Below are positions 22,567 through 35,020 of a stretch of 64,000 bases of DNA, piece after piece; position 1 is the stretch's first letter, and the number at the start of each line of letters is the position of its first letter. The position numbers and the translations under genes are program-made. A model generated the notes under the pieces. It was not told the DNA's origin. It saw only the letters and a list, made by a program, of their open reading frames with translations, and searched no databases. Source of the DNA: Buxus sempervirens (taxonomy: Eukaryota > Streptophyta > Magnoliopsida > Buxales > Buxaceae); the NCBI GenBank assembly GCA_947561395.2, contig OX387184.1:8742001-8806000 (forward strand), read 5' to 3'.

Positions 22567-25500
22567 AGATCTTAATCTAGTTTTTGATCTCTGTTAGAAG
22601 TTGAGCTGAAGTCACCTGCAGCAGCTCTTCAAATCAACAAGAGCAGATAAATTCTGCAAATTCAGATTTGGTCGAATAGGTTAGTATTGATTCAAGATGC
22701 TTTCGTTTAACTTCATGGCAATATCAAATCAGATTTCAGATCTGAAGAGATTTAGCGAATAGGAGATAAACTTCAGAGAAGTGATCGTGAGTTGGAGCTT
22801 TTCTACAGAAATTGGAGCTTTAGCAACTCGAAAATTAGCTTTTCCAGGTAAGTAGCATCTTTTATTGTTGTTTTGAATGATCAAATTGACGAAAATAAGT
22901 GGTTTATACAACTGTTCTAGTTAGTCTCTGTTTTTAGATGAAATTGGCGTTTAAATCAATATAGGAATGATTCTTTCTTCAATTAATTTTGAATGTATGT
23001 AAAAGCATTGTTTAAAGAGTTAGAAACATGCTAGAAATGTTTTGTATGAAGGATATTAGATCAGTCTTAGAGAAAATTTGGTTGCCCGTACTCAGCCTGG
23101 GATTTTTGGTGAGAGTGCCTAGGATGGCCTACCATGGCCTACCTTCTGAGGTAGGCGCTAGAGCAATTTTTGTAGACCGCCCAGGATTGCTCAGGATGGC
23201 CTACCTGAGGGAGGTAGGCGCTCATGCAAAATTTGTATAACCTTGCCCAGCTATGTTGTTAGAAGCTATATGTCATAGATTTAATGTTTAAAACATGTCC
23301 TATAATACTTAAATGGATGATATAAGTACTTGGTAAAGATTTTTGGTAGAGGTTTCATACAATGGTATATGGAAGAATTAAAGTATAAGAATGTGAAGAA
23401 ATTTTCGAAACCAACCTAGCTCTTGCTCAGTAAATCCTTAACTGATTTAAGTTCTAATGGTAGGAAACAATTAGGGAGCTAACCAGGTGTTAATAAGAGA
23501 CTGTTGGGAAATAAGAGAGGATGGATCTGAGAATATAATTCCGGTACCAAGGTTTAAATATCAGCAAACTGTTTAGGTTAATAAGTGTAATGTTCTTAGG
23601 AGTTTAGAACTTGTCCAACTCTATTATCTTAAATTGGTGTGGTGGTTATTAATTTCCATTAAGGTATTAACTCTTAGAGAACTTAAATATAGGTATTGGA
23701 GGTAATTAGGAGGAAATATAGGTGCTGGAAACTGGTGTTATACTAGTGTATTGAGTCTTGAAATCTGAGATTTGTTTGGTCAGGTGTTTTGAGTAATTCT
23801 TAAGTGCTGAAAACTTCTCTAGCACATACATCTTTTGCATGGCAAAACTAAATTTGAGGAAGCAAGTAAAGGACTGTTTAAAAATAAACAAATGGGATTT
23901 GAGTGAAATCTTAGGATGCAGAAGTAAGTGTATAATTAAGGAGTTTCTAAATGAATAAGAGAGTTAAATGAAGGCAATAATGTCTTAGGTTCAATAATAA
24001 GGAATTAAGTATAATTTCTTGGAGAAAGGTATTGGTTGGGCATAAAGTAAGTATTGCAATAACTAAAATTTAATAATGGGTCTAAATTCTGATTTTCACA
24101 TCCGAAATTGCTAGTTAAACTAGAACAATAGAGCTATAAAGCAACACAGGTAAGATTATTATTTAGATTAAATTGTACCTATAATTATCTTATCTTTCGA
24201 ATATCGTTAAACCTTGATTTGTTAGCTCTGGATTTCACCTCGGGTTTGACGGGATTGTCATGATTATGTAATTTTTACATTGCACCGGTTTTATGCGGAT
24301 TCTATGGAAAGAGAATTTTAAATTGAGTATGAATGATTGGTTTTCTGGTTTGGAATTGATTTTCCTCCATGTACTTGGAGAGACAGTTGTGATGCCCATG
24401 TACTTGGGTAGTTGTGATACCTCCGTGTACTCGGGGATGCCTCATGTAGTTGGGATGTTGATGCCTTTGTGTATTCAGAGATGCCCCGTGTACTCGGGAT
24501 GATATGATTGAGATCGAAATGAATTGTACTTGCTAGTTTTCACAGTTGGTTTTGGTTTTAGAGTCTAGTGGGCATAGCTCGATATGGATCCATGTTAGGA
24601 GCTAGTTAGTGGAAAGGATTGTTCTTTGCTAGTTGTAATACTTTGTTCACGCACGCGTTTCCACTGTGTACTCAGTGAGGCCTGATTGTGTACTCGAACT
24701 GTGACTGGATTAGTACATGCCAACCCATCACTGTACTGGGTGGGTTCTCCCGCAATAAGACGATGATCGTGTACTTGGCATATCGCACCTAAGCCGGGAG
24801 GTGGCATAGTGGACATTGGCATTACTCTAGTTAAAGACAGTCTTATTTCATGAGTCCTGCAGCGACTTATCAACTGTTGATTTGATGTTACATATATATT
24901 TGTTGAACTGGATTATTTCTGCATTTTATACTGATTGATTGGATTACTGTTGAATTACTCGGATTATTCGGAACTAAGGTGTTATCGATACTATTGCATG
25001 ATTTACAACTGTATCATGTTTTAGAACTGATAAACTGTATTTTAGCATGCATGTGCTGCTTACTGGGATATTCGTATCTCATTACGTTCTGTTTTGTTTT
25101 GTTTTCAGATTTTGGTAAGGACGGCACCAGCGGGTATATGCTTGGTTCATGTGAGTTAGCCTAGGGTTATAGTATTTTTATTGATGAGTTTGGGTTATAG
25201 TGCACTCTGATTATTTAGTTATTGTTTTATTCATGTTTTCCTTTACTCTGATTTGCTATCCTGGGTTATATATTAACCTTCGGTGATAAGTTACGGTTTC
25301 TCTATGTAACTTGGATCCGGGGCGTCACAAGGTTTGAACCCAAGACCTCGGTGTTTAACTAAGGCTCCGATACCATGTAGAACACCGTTCCTACTAAAAG
25401 CTCAAGCTAATAGTAAGGGGTGAACTTTATATATTTAATATATTCCTTAACACATTGGAGAAGAAAGTTTCAACAAGTTTCTGCATAAATCTCTCTAACG

Positions 25501-26008
25501 TTTCTTAAGACAAATCAATATCTCGTTTTCTATAACAACATGGCAGTTTTTGTTATTTAAAACCGCTGCTGCATTTGGGTTCATCACATGATGACTGTGT
25601 AGCAGTAATGGTGATTCTATCACTGTTCGTGTTCTAGAATAAACAGAAAAATTTTCTCTGTGCTGATTAAAGAAGGAACCCAAGTGTTGATACCTCCATG
25701 ACATACGACCCATCTTCTTTTTTTGTTTCTTAGATTTCTTTGTATTTAGGGGTTCTTACTTTCTTTTTCTGCTTTTCTTGTTATGTAAGACTTAAATCTC
25801 AATTTGAAAACATTGCAAGTTTGCTTTAATGAATGATGTAATGAAATGGGATCAATTGTTCTTGTCAAAATTAAATGTCTCTCTTATCCCAAACCTTAAA
25901 CATTAACAAACAGCATTGAGCTTGGTAGGACATCTAGCTCCAGGTTTTGGTTTCCTTCTCATCGGTCTACAGTAGCTCTTTAACCACACAAAGCTCCATG
26001 TTTTATAC

Positions 26009-26288
26009 TCGAACACCTAAGTTTGTTCCACTTGGTTTCTAGTCTAGCTCCAGTTAATACTTGAAGCTCTTCTTTATCATGGCAGGTAGCATCACCTCCA
26101 TAGATATGGAACTCTTCATCGGCCCCAAAAGCCACCAACCATTTGATCCCGTCGGCACACCTAGGTTTGTTCCACTTGGTTTTCAGTCTCCAGTTTATAC
26201 TTGAAGCTCTTCTTTATCATGGCAGGTAGTATCGCCTCCATAGATATGGAACTCTTCATCGGCCCCAAAAGACACCAACCATTTGATC
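26009..26288. repeat. 140-bp tandem duplication in the Helitron body, possible captured fragment
   Basis: Two copies share ATAGATATGGAACTCTTCATC and end in GGCCCCAAAAGxCACCAACC (26121 and 26261), giving a period of 140 bp. One reading on the minus strand gives KWLVxFGADEEFHIYGGD-like peptide in both copies. I do not recognise it. It may be a host gene piece captured by the Helitron, or just Helitron body. Confidence 0.65.
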
Positions 26289-26852
26289 GCGCCGGCACCA
26301 TCCCCTCCAACCATCTTCACAACTTCGAGTACTTCGTCCATATCCTTTCTCTCTGGTAATGGAAACTTTCCGTTTAAGAAAATGGAAAGCTTTCGCCAGG
26401 AACACGTAGGTGGTGGAAACAGAAAGTTTCCGTTTCTCCCAAGTAACGAAAGCTTTCACCGGAACACAGAGACAATGTGGTGGAACCGTGGAAATTTTCC
26501 GTTTCTTCTCCGGTGTGGTCGTCGTCTTTTTCTCTGCTTTCAACCACCGAAAAGTTGGCGCGTTTTACAAAATCAAATAGTGTTTTACGAAATCGTCCAA
26601 CGTTAACGATGATAACGTTGAAATCTGACTTAAGAAGGAAGGGGACGCGTGGCGGCAGATGCTAAATGTGAGAGAGATGGAACGAGGAATCAATACCAAA
26701 GGAAAAAGATTGAGATTTAAATGAACGGAATTGAGTTGTTTTGACAATTACACCCCTTTTAATAATAAATCTTAACAATGTGAGAAAGGGTCTTTTTTGA
26801 AAAATCATACTTCGTTTCTCAAGAGGTCTTCTCGCATTATATATAATATAGA

Positions 26853-27778
26853 TAAATTAATTTTTTTTAGATAAATAAGGAATGCAAAGGAATTTAATGA
26901 ATTTTTTTTTCATCCAAAAATCGTTTAATTGGCCTAAAACTCATGGAGTTTTAGGATTTACACCATAAAATTTCCTTGTTAGATTTTACCTAGTTTTAGG
27001 GCGAGTAAACTCGCATCCTACGCTATCCTAGTAACTTGGGTGAGTATTCCGAATTACTCCGGAGTTCTTAAACGCTTTCCTCACCAAAAAAAAAAAAAAA
27101 GAATTAAAAAGATTAAAATACCAAAAGACGAGAGAGCAAAGATGCCTATCTTCCCCACAAACACAAAATGCAAAACCAGAAGCCAAGAGATCAAAGAAGT
27201 ATGGAAATCGATAGCTTGGTTGATTGTGTTGAATTTCCTGTCACAGTGGAAATAATTCTTGAAATCAACATTCTTTAGCAAAGCCTAAAAGATACAGCTT
27301 AATTCCCTCCTGTCCGCCATTTGACCAAAAATCCATTTCTTACATCTCCTGAACGAAGTCATATGTCACGTCCTCTCTCCCCTCACTCAATGGCCATCCC
27401 CAATCTCGACTAAACATAATTCTTCCTTTCAGCAGAGTTTTATTACATCTCCTGAAAGAAGGTTTCACGTATATGTTTTCTTTTTAGCAGTGTTTTATTT
27501 TCTTCCGAAATTGGTGATGATATATGCTGCGAAGGTTGTACATAAAAGTTTCGCTTGTATTGGTAAGATGGTTTAGCGTTTCTTAATTTTCTCATATTAA
27601 CAGCTATTGCAGCTGGGCTCTCGAAGGGCTCACCAGTTGTGCTCTCCACACAAGCTGTAGCCCGGACTAGCTAACCCAAGAAGAACTTATGCTATCATAT
27701 GAACTACTTCTGAATCACAAAGCTCACAAGTAATTGAGGAACCTTCTTCTTTCACCCCCTCAGACATTCTTGGCTGGG
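26853..27778. other. Spacer between Helitron and solo LTR
   Basis: A/T-rich DNA. No gene, RNA or clear transposon end seen; short repeats of TTACATCTCCTGAA (27339 and 27443) only. Confidence 0.45.
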
Positions 27779-28418
27779 GATCCTGTAACATCCCAAAATT
27801 TTCTAATTTGGTATTTGGATTAATGAAAAGATTTTTTGTTAATTAAAATTCTAATTATAGGATTCATGATAATAAAGGGCCTTAATTATTTCAGTGGATT
27901 AGTAATTATCAGACCTATAATTATATGCAAGATGGTTCCTAATTGATTTTGATAAATTTCAATGATTTTTAACAATTTATTATGAATTTATTGGTATTTA
28001 TATTGCCTTAATTTAATTGGTTTAGAGGGTTTGAAGGTGGTTTTAGGGCATTGAAGTGTTGGACCATAGATTTCCTTTTTATTTGGGTGGCTGTTTTGAT
28101 TGGGTATTAGCATGATGTAAAGGAGGCTGGGTGTGCCCGTGTAGCACCGAATCAACCTTAGATTAAATATGTTGCTGAGGTTCCAGAAGTCGTGAGAAAC
28201 CGACTTCATCCCTCTGCCTTTGTCCCTTCTCTTTCTTCTTCGTTCCTATCCTCCTTTTCCATCCTTATTTTCTCTTTCAATTTGTGGAGTCAATGGCAGT
28301 TGGTGTAATTCGGAAGAGAGGGGAGAGTTGCTCTAGAAGGTTTGAAGAAGTTAAGAGTATGGTTGGAGTTTCGGATTGCAACGCAGCAATAGTTTTGGAA
28401 TCTGCAGAACCTGTAAAG

Positions 28419-29206
28419 CAAGGGCAGAGCCAAGTTGCCCCCCCCTCAACTTTCGTTTCCAATGTTTTTTCATGGGAAAATTGCTTTCTGATGATACTTT
28501 TTGAGATTAATTCAGCTTTAGTCACCAACTTTTAGATGATTGGAAATTAGGGATATTTCTTCATGATATTTGAAAGCAAGTGTCATTTTACTATTCATGG
28601 TCTACAATGCCCTTAGTGTGTATCTATTAAGGACTTATAAATTCTATTGGTCGACTTATAAATCCAATTTAGGGATTTGTAACTCCATTAATAGATTTGT
28701 AAATCAACTTCAAATGCTTGTAACAATCGCTTCACTGACTTGCAAACCATGTTATGAGACTTGTAAATCCATTTTGTAGACTTGTAAAAATTTAGTTTAG
28801 GGACTTTTAAACCCATTTTGTAGACTTGTAAATCTAGTTTAAAGAATTATAAACCTCTTTAGTAGATTTGTAAATCCAGCTAAGAGATTTGTAAATCCAA
28901 TTTACAGACTTGTAAGTCATATTATTAGACTTATAAATCTAATATGGGAACTAGTAATTGGTAAACAGTAAAATGACACTCGTTTTCAAATATCTTGAAA
29001 AAATATCATTAAAGTCTAACTACCCAAAATTAGCTCACTGAATTTGAATTATTTTTAAAAAGTATCATTAAAAATCATTTCGCTCTTTTGTAATGATACC
29101 TCACTTGTAACCAAATATGCTAAAAGAAAATTCACCCATTTTCCAAAATTTTACAGCTTTGTTTATTGTTTGCCCCTCCTAAGCTAATTTTCTTGCTCCC
29201 GCCCTG
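28419..29206. mobile_element. Non-autonomous hAT-like element inside the solo LTR
   Basis: The ends are CAAGGGCAGAGCC and the inverse-like GCTCCCGCCCTG, which resembles the CAGGGGCGGAGCCA ends of Tip100-type hAT elements. The flanks are CCTGTAAAG (28410-28418) and CCTGTAAG (29207-29214), an 8-bp duplication with one base inserted. The interior holds an inverted pair around 28563-28600 and 28957-28995 and the tandem array below. No transposase. Confidence 0.7.
28610..28945. repeat. Array of about 24-26-bp repeats, AGACTTGTAAATCCATTTTG type
   Basis: About a dozen imperfect copies of a unit with core ACTTGTAAATC follow each other. A related single stretch is found at about 38095-38135 in a MITE relic, so the array belongs to the transposon family and is not a local microsatellite. 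Confidence 0.8.
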
Positions 29207-31378
29207 CCTGTAAGTCGTCATTTATGTTGATTTGAAGTAGGTAGATTATCTAAATTCAGCGAATAAGTGTTTGACGTAATCGTATAGTTTATATTATGTC
29301 TTTCCATGTTAAGGAATTCAATTCCAGTTCCGTTACTATTTTTCGATAATTCATGCTCTGTTTTATATGGTTGTTTTAAATGTTTTGGTGTGTTTGCAAA
29401 ATGATGAAAACATGATTCTAAATTTGAGTTTAATAGCTTAAAATTAAGTCTACTATGTGTAGATTGCATAGGAATTAGTTTTAGGTTGATAAGAGTCCTG
29501 GATTGATCTAGAAAATTTGGCAAAGTATATCACTGGATCACAAAAACAACAAAATGGAAAGTATTCAAGGTTAAATGTAAAGGATTTAATTTTTAGTATA
29601 AAACTTACATAGTAATTAGTAATTGGTTTATATTTTAATACATAATTTAGGATTTATATATGATATGAGAATTAATTATAAATCAATGTATGTTACTTTA
29701 ACTAATTAAAATTTAGTGAAAATATAGATTAAGTTTTTTAAATCAGTTTAGATTCTTATAAATAATTACATTTTAGTCGAAATTTGGAAGTAAAATTAAA
29801 ATTCAATAAAAAAGTTTAAAAAGTGATTTTTAGGGATTATAAATTAATTTTAAAATAGGATAAGGTCATTTTCATAAAAGTACAGAGAAAAATTGTAATT
29901 TAGGTGCAATTTGGCACATTGTATGAAAACAATTTTGGGAAATTGGTCCAAAATAAGAAACTTTTTTTATAAATGCATAAAATGATTTAGTAATTCATTT
30001 AATTACATTAGAGAATCATAAATTGGGTTTTATCGATTATATATCTATAGTAATTTTCAAATAATGATGTTTATCCTTGTTATTAAATATTACTTGTGAA
30101 TTCCACTAGCATGGTTTCCAAATTGCATTTATATTATAATATTATTATTTTGAGAAAATACGTATATTTGAATAAGATGACACACACACATGAGTATTCC
30201 AAATTTTGATTTGTGTATATTGCATCCTAATTAAATTTGTTTTACCTTGCAATAAGTTTAACTTATCAATAGTGGGTTAGCAATTTACTAGTTAGTAAGG
30301 GCCAAATGAATTTTACTATTTGATCTCAAGAGAGATCCTTATTATGTTTTGGATATCTAGTAGTTTGTGTGGATACGTAAATTAAAACTTGAGTTTGTGA
30401 GGGTTCTTCAGTATAGGAGTAGAGGGAGTCGCACTGATTGTAGCAACGAAGCTGATTGAGTTGAGGATTCCTCCCAACATGTTTTTATTTATTTTGTGAG
30501 GTGTGCCAGTCGAGATGTGTGATTCCTCCTGACAGAGCTAGTTGAGACTTGTGATTCCTTCTGGCAGTGTGAGTGATGTGATTGGTATTTCTTGGTAAAA
30601 GGGGATTTACCTGAAATGTGTTGTGTATATGGTGATCTTGTGATCCAAGGACTATGCATCTCAGTCTGAATACTATAGTTGTAGTCCTGATCGATGTCTA
30701 TAGTTCTGGCTGAACATTACTTTGACTAGTCTTGTGATATAATATGTGTTTATCGGATTAATTGAATTGGTTTGGTTCTACGTTATAAATTAATTTATAT
30801 ATTCTAGTTGATGATTATTGTAATTCTTCTGAACCTTGTTGTGAATTCATATTATTTAGTGAGATACGGGGTTGTCTCACTTGAACTTGATTACTTGTGA
30901 TGTATTATTATTTGAGATATATCAGCATGTGTATTTAATTTATCATATAATGACTTATTGGGATCTCCGATCTCATTTAGTTTATTATAAATAGACTGTG
31001 CAGATTTCAGAGTGTTGGTGGTTGGTTTCGGATAGATCCAGATTTAGAGGTATAGCAGTTATCATTTTTATTCATTGTACTTAATTATATTTCATTTAAG
31101 TGATTTTACATTCTGAGATTATGATTTCAAAAAAGATATTCTATCAAGTCTTCCGCTTTATCATTATTTAAATTGATGCACTCTGATATATTTAATGAGC
31201 ATGGATTATCTGTTGGTATCAAATGATTGGTATTTGTTCATAGATGAGTGAATTCAGATTTATTGTTTTAAATTTTAATTAAGACCCAGATTTACTTGTC
31301 ACCTGACATACCAATTCTAGTAATTTTGTGGTTTAGGCCATAAGGTACTAGGATTGAAATGGTGTATGTCACAGATCC

Positions 31379-33496
31379 AAATTTGATCATGTGGGAGGGT
31401 GCATGCCTATATTATACCAATTACACTATAAGTTCAGCCACAAAGGATAATTGATAGACCCCCACACAGAGATCCTAAAATGATAATAATTCTGCACAGG
31501 AGGACCAAAAACTCCTGATTATGCTAGTGAGTTGTCCAACAAATGGATTTTGTTCATGGAAAAGATAGAAAATGTTCATTACAGAGGAAAAATTAAAAAA
31601 AAAACAAAACAAAAAGCGAAGCATAGGGAAATTGGGAAATATTTTAAATGTAATTATCGTATGGTTCGTTGGCGTGTTATGCCAAAGGCCCAAAGTCCAT
31701 CAGAGCCCGGGTCTCGGATTCAAGTCCCCAAAATGACAAGTGGAGTATTGAAGGTTATAGTTTTTACAAGAAAAACGACCTTACATTGATAGCAAAAATA
31801 AAAGAAAAAAAACTTCTAACTTTTGGATGTTCAATGTTGCAACATTTCCTTGGTAGTGCAAGAATGAATACAGAAGAGAAGTGCGCAGCTTAAAAATGTG
31901 CTCAAATTGTCTGCACGGAAAATCATTTGTAGTGCATTCACCTTAAGAAAATTGAATGCACCAATCACAGAGGTCTTGTCCATGGTGTGCAGAAGATTTC
32001 CATCTAAAGATTAAATTTTTAATAATTAAGATTGAATTTTAATAATTGTCAAAAAGACTTGTTTCACCAAAATGTTTCAAGGTAACTTTTAGCTTCTATT
32101 ATAAAAAGAAGATAAGACAGAAAGTAAGTTAAAGGCCCTTTCTTTTCCTCAAAATCCTCATCTTTTTGAGAGAAATCAAGGTTTTATCTTTTTAGGGGAA
32201 AAAAAAAATCTCTCCCTAAATCCATGAACCTAGTTTTAACAAAAAAATAAATAAAAAGAAAGTGCTGTTTATAACCATTTCTTTTCTTTTCCCTCTAAAT
32301 CCAAAGTTCCAAAGAGAGCATTAACCTATTGATCATGACATAGGGTATGGGTTTTATGCATGATATCTTTTGTGGGAGTCTTCATGTCATGTCACGTAAC
32401 AAATTAAAGGAAAGAAAGTAAAACACATTACTTGTGTATATATACATATCATGCACAAAATGAGGGCAAGATGGATCTAATCCAAAGAAACGGAGTAGGT
32501 TACAATTATGGTCCACCATAACCTGTGGACATAGCAATTCTCATTCAGTACAGTTTTGTATAGTTTTGGTAATGTGGTATAAAAAGTCATAAACAACTCA
32601 CACACAAGTGCAGACACTCTTTACACACGTATCTTCTTGTATTTATACAGTTGCTATAATGCTTGGGATTACTTCAAGAACCAGCTGCATCGATACAAAT
32701 GATCTTTTCACATTTCTGGAATTATTTCTTTTTTTTTTTTTGGTAATGTTTCTGGAATTATTTCAGTTATAAGAAATTCCTCCACCCAAATAACTGAAAG
32801 CTTTAGACTTCAAAAAAATAATATTAAATATTAAATATAAAAAAAAATTTAAATTTATAAAATGAAAAAAAAAATCTGGAAAAATTCATTACAATTGTCT
32901 CGTGATCACCTTCAGTCAACCATCTTTAGATATATACCTGTGGGAGGTGTTTTAGCAATTCTCTCATTTGTTAATATAACATTCCAAAAAAAAAAATTTC
33001 TTATATGAAAATACAAACTATTAAAACTTGATCAGATATTTGCATATATATATATATAGCTTATAGTTTATTAATAAAAATCCTCTTTTGTTATTTTGTC
33101 CATTATGATTATACCTTGTCTCTTAAGCATGGAAGGTGGCAAGGTGCCTTCAATGTGCTAAAAAAGGAAGAGAAAAGATGTCGACAGACTTATACCATAA
33201 AAAGATTTAATTATGTGAATAATCCTGAAACAATACTGCGTAGTTACCATATAAACACAACGGTACATACATATATAACAAGCAACAGAAGGCCTCCATT
33301 TATTTCAGACTCTAATAATAAACCATTTTATAATCGATTATGGCTTCTATGTAAACTACTTTTGCCCACACACTGCACATCATACTCACATATATATGGT
33401 TTGGACTTTGGAATGAACAAACACAGACGACGGATCTTTCCATCCACAGTCACAAGTAGAAGAAGGTGATTAAGAGGCCGGAGATGGAGGATTAAT
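31379..33496. other. Spacer downstream of the snakin gene
   Basis: A/T-rich, no gene found. At 31660-31735 a tRNA-like stretch contains a good B-box-like GGATTCAAGTCCC but no convincing fold. At 32100-32310 a TTTCTTTTCC-rich segment resembles the flanks of the ACC-rich blocks. The part next to 33497 is the probable 3' UTR of the snakin gene. Confidence 0.4.
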
Positions 33497-33871
33497 TCAA
33501 GGGCACTTGGGTTTGCCCTTGGAGTTCTTCTTGTCACGGTAGCAAGGGCACTCGTGCTTGTTCCCGTAGGTCCCAGATGGCACGCACTTACACTCCTCGC
33601 AGCAGATGCCACAGTACTTGAGACACCGGTCCGGCACTCCTGCTTTGGCGCACCTCGCTGCGCACTTGTTATCGCAGAAACCTAATGCGAAAAGAAAAAA
33701 AAAAGATTAAAGGAAAGGAAGGTCTCACGACACCCAGCAATGGAAAGATGAGGAAGACGAAGGCTTTGATATTCAAGAGATGGTCTTACTTGAACCAGCC
33801 ATGGTTGGCTGGATGAAAGAGGAGCTCAGGACAAGCGGCAGCAACAGCAAGGTTAAACAAACGAGCTTCAT
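33497..33871 (-). CDS. SN1: Snakin-1-like GASA (gibberellin-regulated) cysteine-rich peptide, 88 aa
   Basis: Two exons, 33871-33790 and 33681-33497, with GT-AG borders and a codon split 1+2. Residues 1 to about 25 ([15 protein letters not shown] start, TMAG end) form a secretion signal. The mature part has the full set of 12 cysteines of the GASA domain and ends [17 protein letters not shown]. Length and sequence match potato snakin-1 (88 residues, as recalled) closely. Members are secreted, disulfide-rich, and act in defence against microbes and in growth responses to hormones; which role applies here cannot be read from sequence. All conserved cysteines are present and the gene looks intact. 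The neighbouring DUF620 gene is on the other strand, 5.4 kb away. Confidence 0.96.
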
Positions 33872-34005
33872 TGTTCTTCTTCTCTTCTAATATCTGAAAG
33901 GTTATTAAGAAGCAAGAAACAGCAAGTAGCAAGGGACGCGCGCATACAAAGCCTATGAGGAGAATGGAGCTCAAGCTCTGAGGAGAAACAGGAAACCCAA
34001 GCGGT

Positions 34006-34013
34006 TATTTATA
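34006..34013 (-). promoter_or_regulatory. TATA box of the snakin gene
   Basis: TATAAATA on the minus strand, 135 bp upstream of the start codon, inside CTATAAATAACC. The spacing would give a 5' UTR of about 100 bases. Confidence 0.7.
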
Positions 34014-35020
34014 GACAGATCCAGAGAGGTGGAAGCTGGGAAGCGTAATTACACTTGAAAACGATGTACGATAAATACAGAACGATGGAGTTGTCAGGTG
34101 GTAGTTTTGATCTTTCGGTGGGGAGTGGACCCATTGGAGTCATCATATCAGATGGTTTAGGTCTGCGGAGTGGAGCACTTTTGAGGCGTACGTTTCGGCA
34201 GTCCAACGGTTGGAGGGTATTTTAGTAATTGAATCTGCACGCGTAACGACAAATGGACGCGGTAAGAGTGCACTTAAAAAAAAAATAGAAAAAACCAGTA
34301 CTAGAGGTGAGCTGTACTGGGTCCATCTGCTTTTTCGTCTCTTCGTCTTTATTATTACAATTACGCGGCTTCCAGGTCTGGCGTGGTCTAGAGCATCATG
34401 GTCTGCCGTGGTTTATTAACTGTAATAGGAAGAGAAAGCTTTCCTAGGCACCAGAAGCGAACTGCCTTCCTTTTCCGTCATCGTGGATGAGAACTTTAAA
34501 TGGAAGGAGATCGAAAGGCTGTGCTGCCGAAGATGAGATTATTCCAAGCTTTTTTCTTCACTGCACATTTATTAAACTCTATGCAATTCATGTAGACAAG
34601 TGGCAGTTGTCTTAAATTTAAAAACGCGTACGAGAACAATCTTGGGAGATCGAGCAGACGAGGGCGGAGCGGGGGAGGTGGTTTGGGGTCGGCCGTTAGT
34701 CGACGTCAGTGTACATGAAAAGACAACGGCGAGTGTGTCATCACGTGACTGGGGGGTAGAAAGACCCTTGACCATGTGCGCAGGTTAAGCTAGACTCCCA
34801 CTTGGACCGCTGGCCGCGCTCGTACCTTTCAGGTAATAAAGCACATAGCATATGATGTACTTTTTTTTTTTTTGGTAATTATTTTTCTTTTTAAGGTAAT
34901 TAAAATCCACAAGCTGATCTCGTATATGATAATAAACAACGCAAACTCAGCTTTCTAAAGATATGGTGAATCACACCACACCACGTGATGTACTATGTTT
35001 CTTTTTGTGTTTTTTTTTTT

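Larger units (their letters stand above)
20325..25329. mobile_element. Solo LTR of a very long-LTR retrotransposon, interrupted by a second solo LTR
   Basis: Starts TGTAAAATACC, ends GGGGCGTCACA, and is flanked by AGGTT at 20320-20324 and 25330-25334. Removing the nested LTR leaves about 3.2 kb without primer site, polypurine tract or gag-pol frame. The start sequence does not recur inside, so this is a single LTR left by recombination. Inside are short repeats of GTGTACTCGGGATG type (24400-24500) and a duplicated GGCCTACC motif block (23120-23220), as often found in long Ty3-type LTRs. Confidence 0.85.
20124..25452 (-). mobile_element. TRIM retrotransposon interrupted by a 5-kb solo LTR
   Basis: On the minus strand: 5' LTR (about 25375-25452), primer site (complement of GGCTCCGATACCA), internal region, the solo LTR 20325-25329, the rest of the internal region, purine tract, and 3' LTR down to 20124. 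The flanks carry CATTG at 20119-20123 and 25453-25457. The 3' LTR has a partial internal duplication, so its outermost bases are repeated and the terminal TG is lost. No coding capacity, as usual for TRIMs. Confidence 0.83.
19451..26852 (-). mobile_element. Non-autonomous Helitron hosting a four-level transposon nest
   Basis: On the minus strand the element begins TCTATATTATATATAATG at 26852 and ends CTAG at 19451. A palindrome-like hairpin (CACGTGTAGTACGGCATGTG) lies just upstream of the end. The flanking host bases are A on one side and T on the other, as expected for Helitron insertion between A and T without target duplication. The 7.4-kb length is mostly later insertions: the TRIM at 20124-25452 and everything inside it account for 5.3 kb, leaving about 2 kb of Helitron. 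I see no RepHel protein. Subterminal inverted repeats are annotated separately. Confidence 0.72.
27784..31373. mobile_element. Solo LTR, 3590 bp, with a nested hAT element
   Basis: Starts TGTAACATCCCAAAATTTTC, ends GGTGTATGTCACA, and is flanked by GATCC at 27779-27783 and 31374-31378. No primer site, polypurine tract or gag-pol frame, and the start does not recur, so it is a solo LTR. Without the hAT insertion it is about 2.8 kb. The TGTAACATCCC start is common among plant Ty3-type LTRs. Confidence 0.87.

Noticed and set aside
27784..31373. Complete LTR retrotransposon
   Set aside because: The start sequence is not repeated near the end and no primer site, polypurine tract or protein domain is present, so a solo LTR fits better.
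31660..31735. tRNA gene
   Set aside because: A B-box-like stretch is present, but I could not fold an acceptor stem or anticodon arm.
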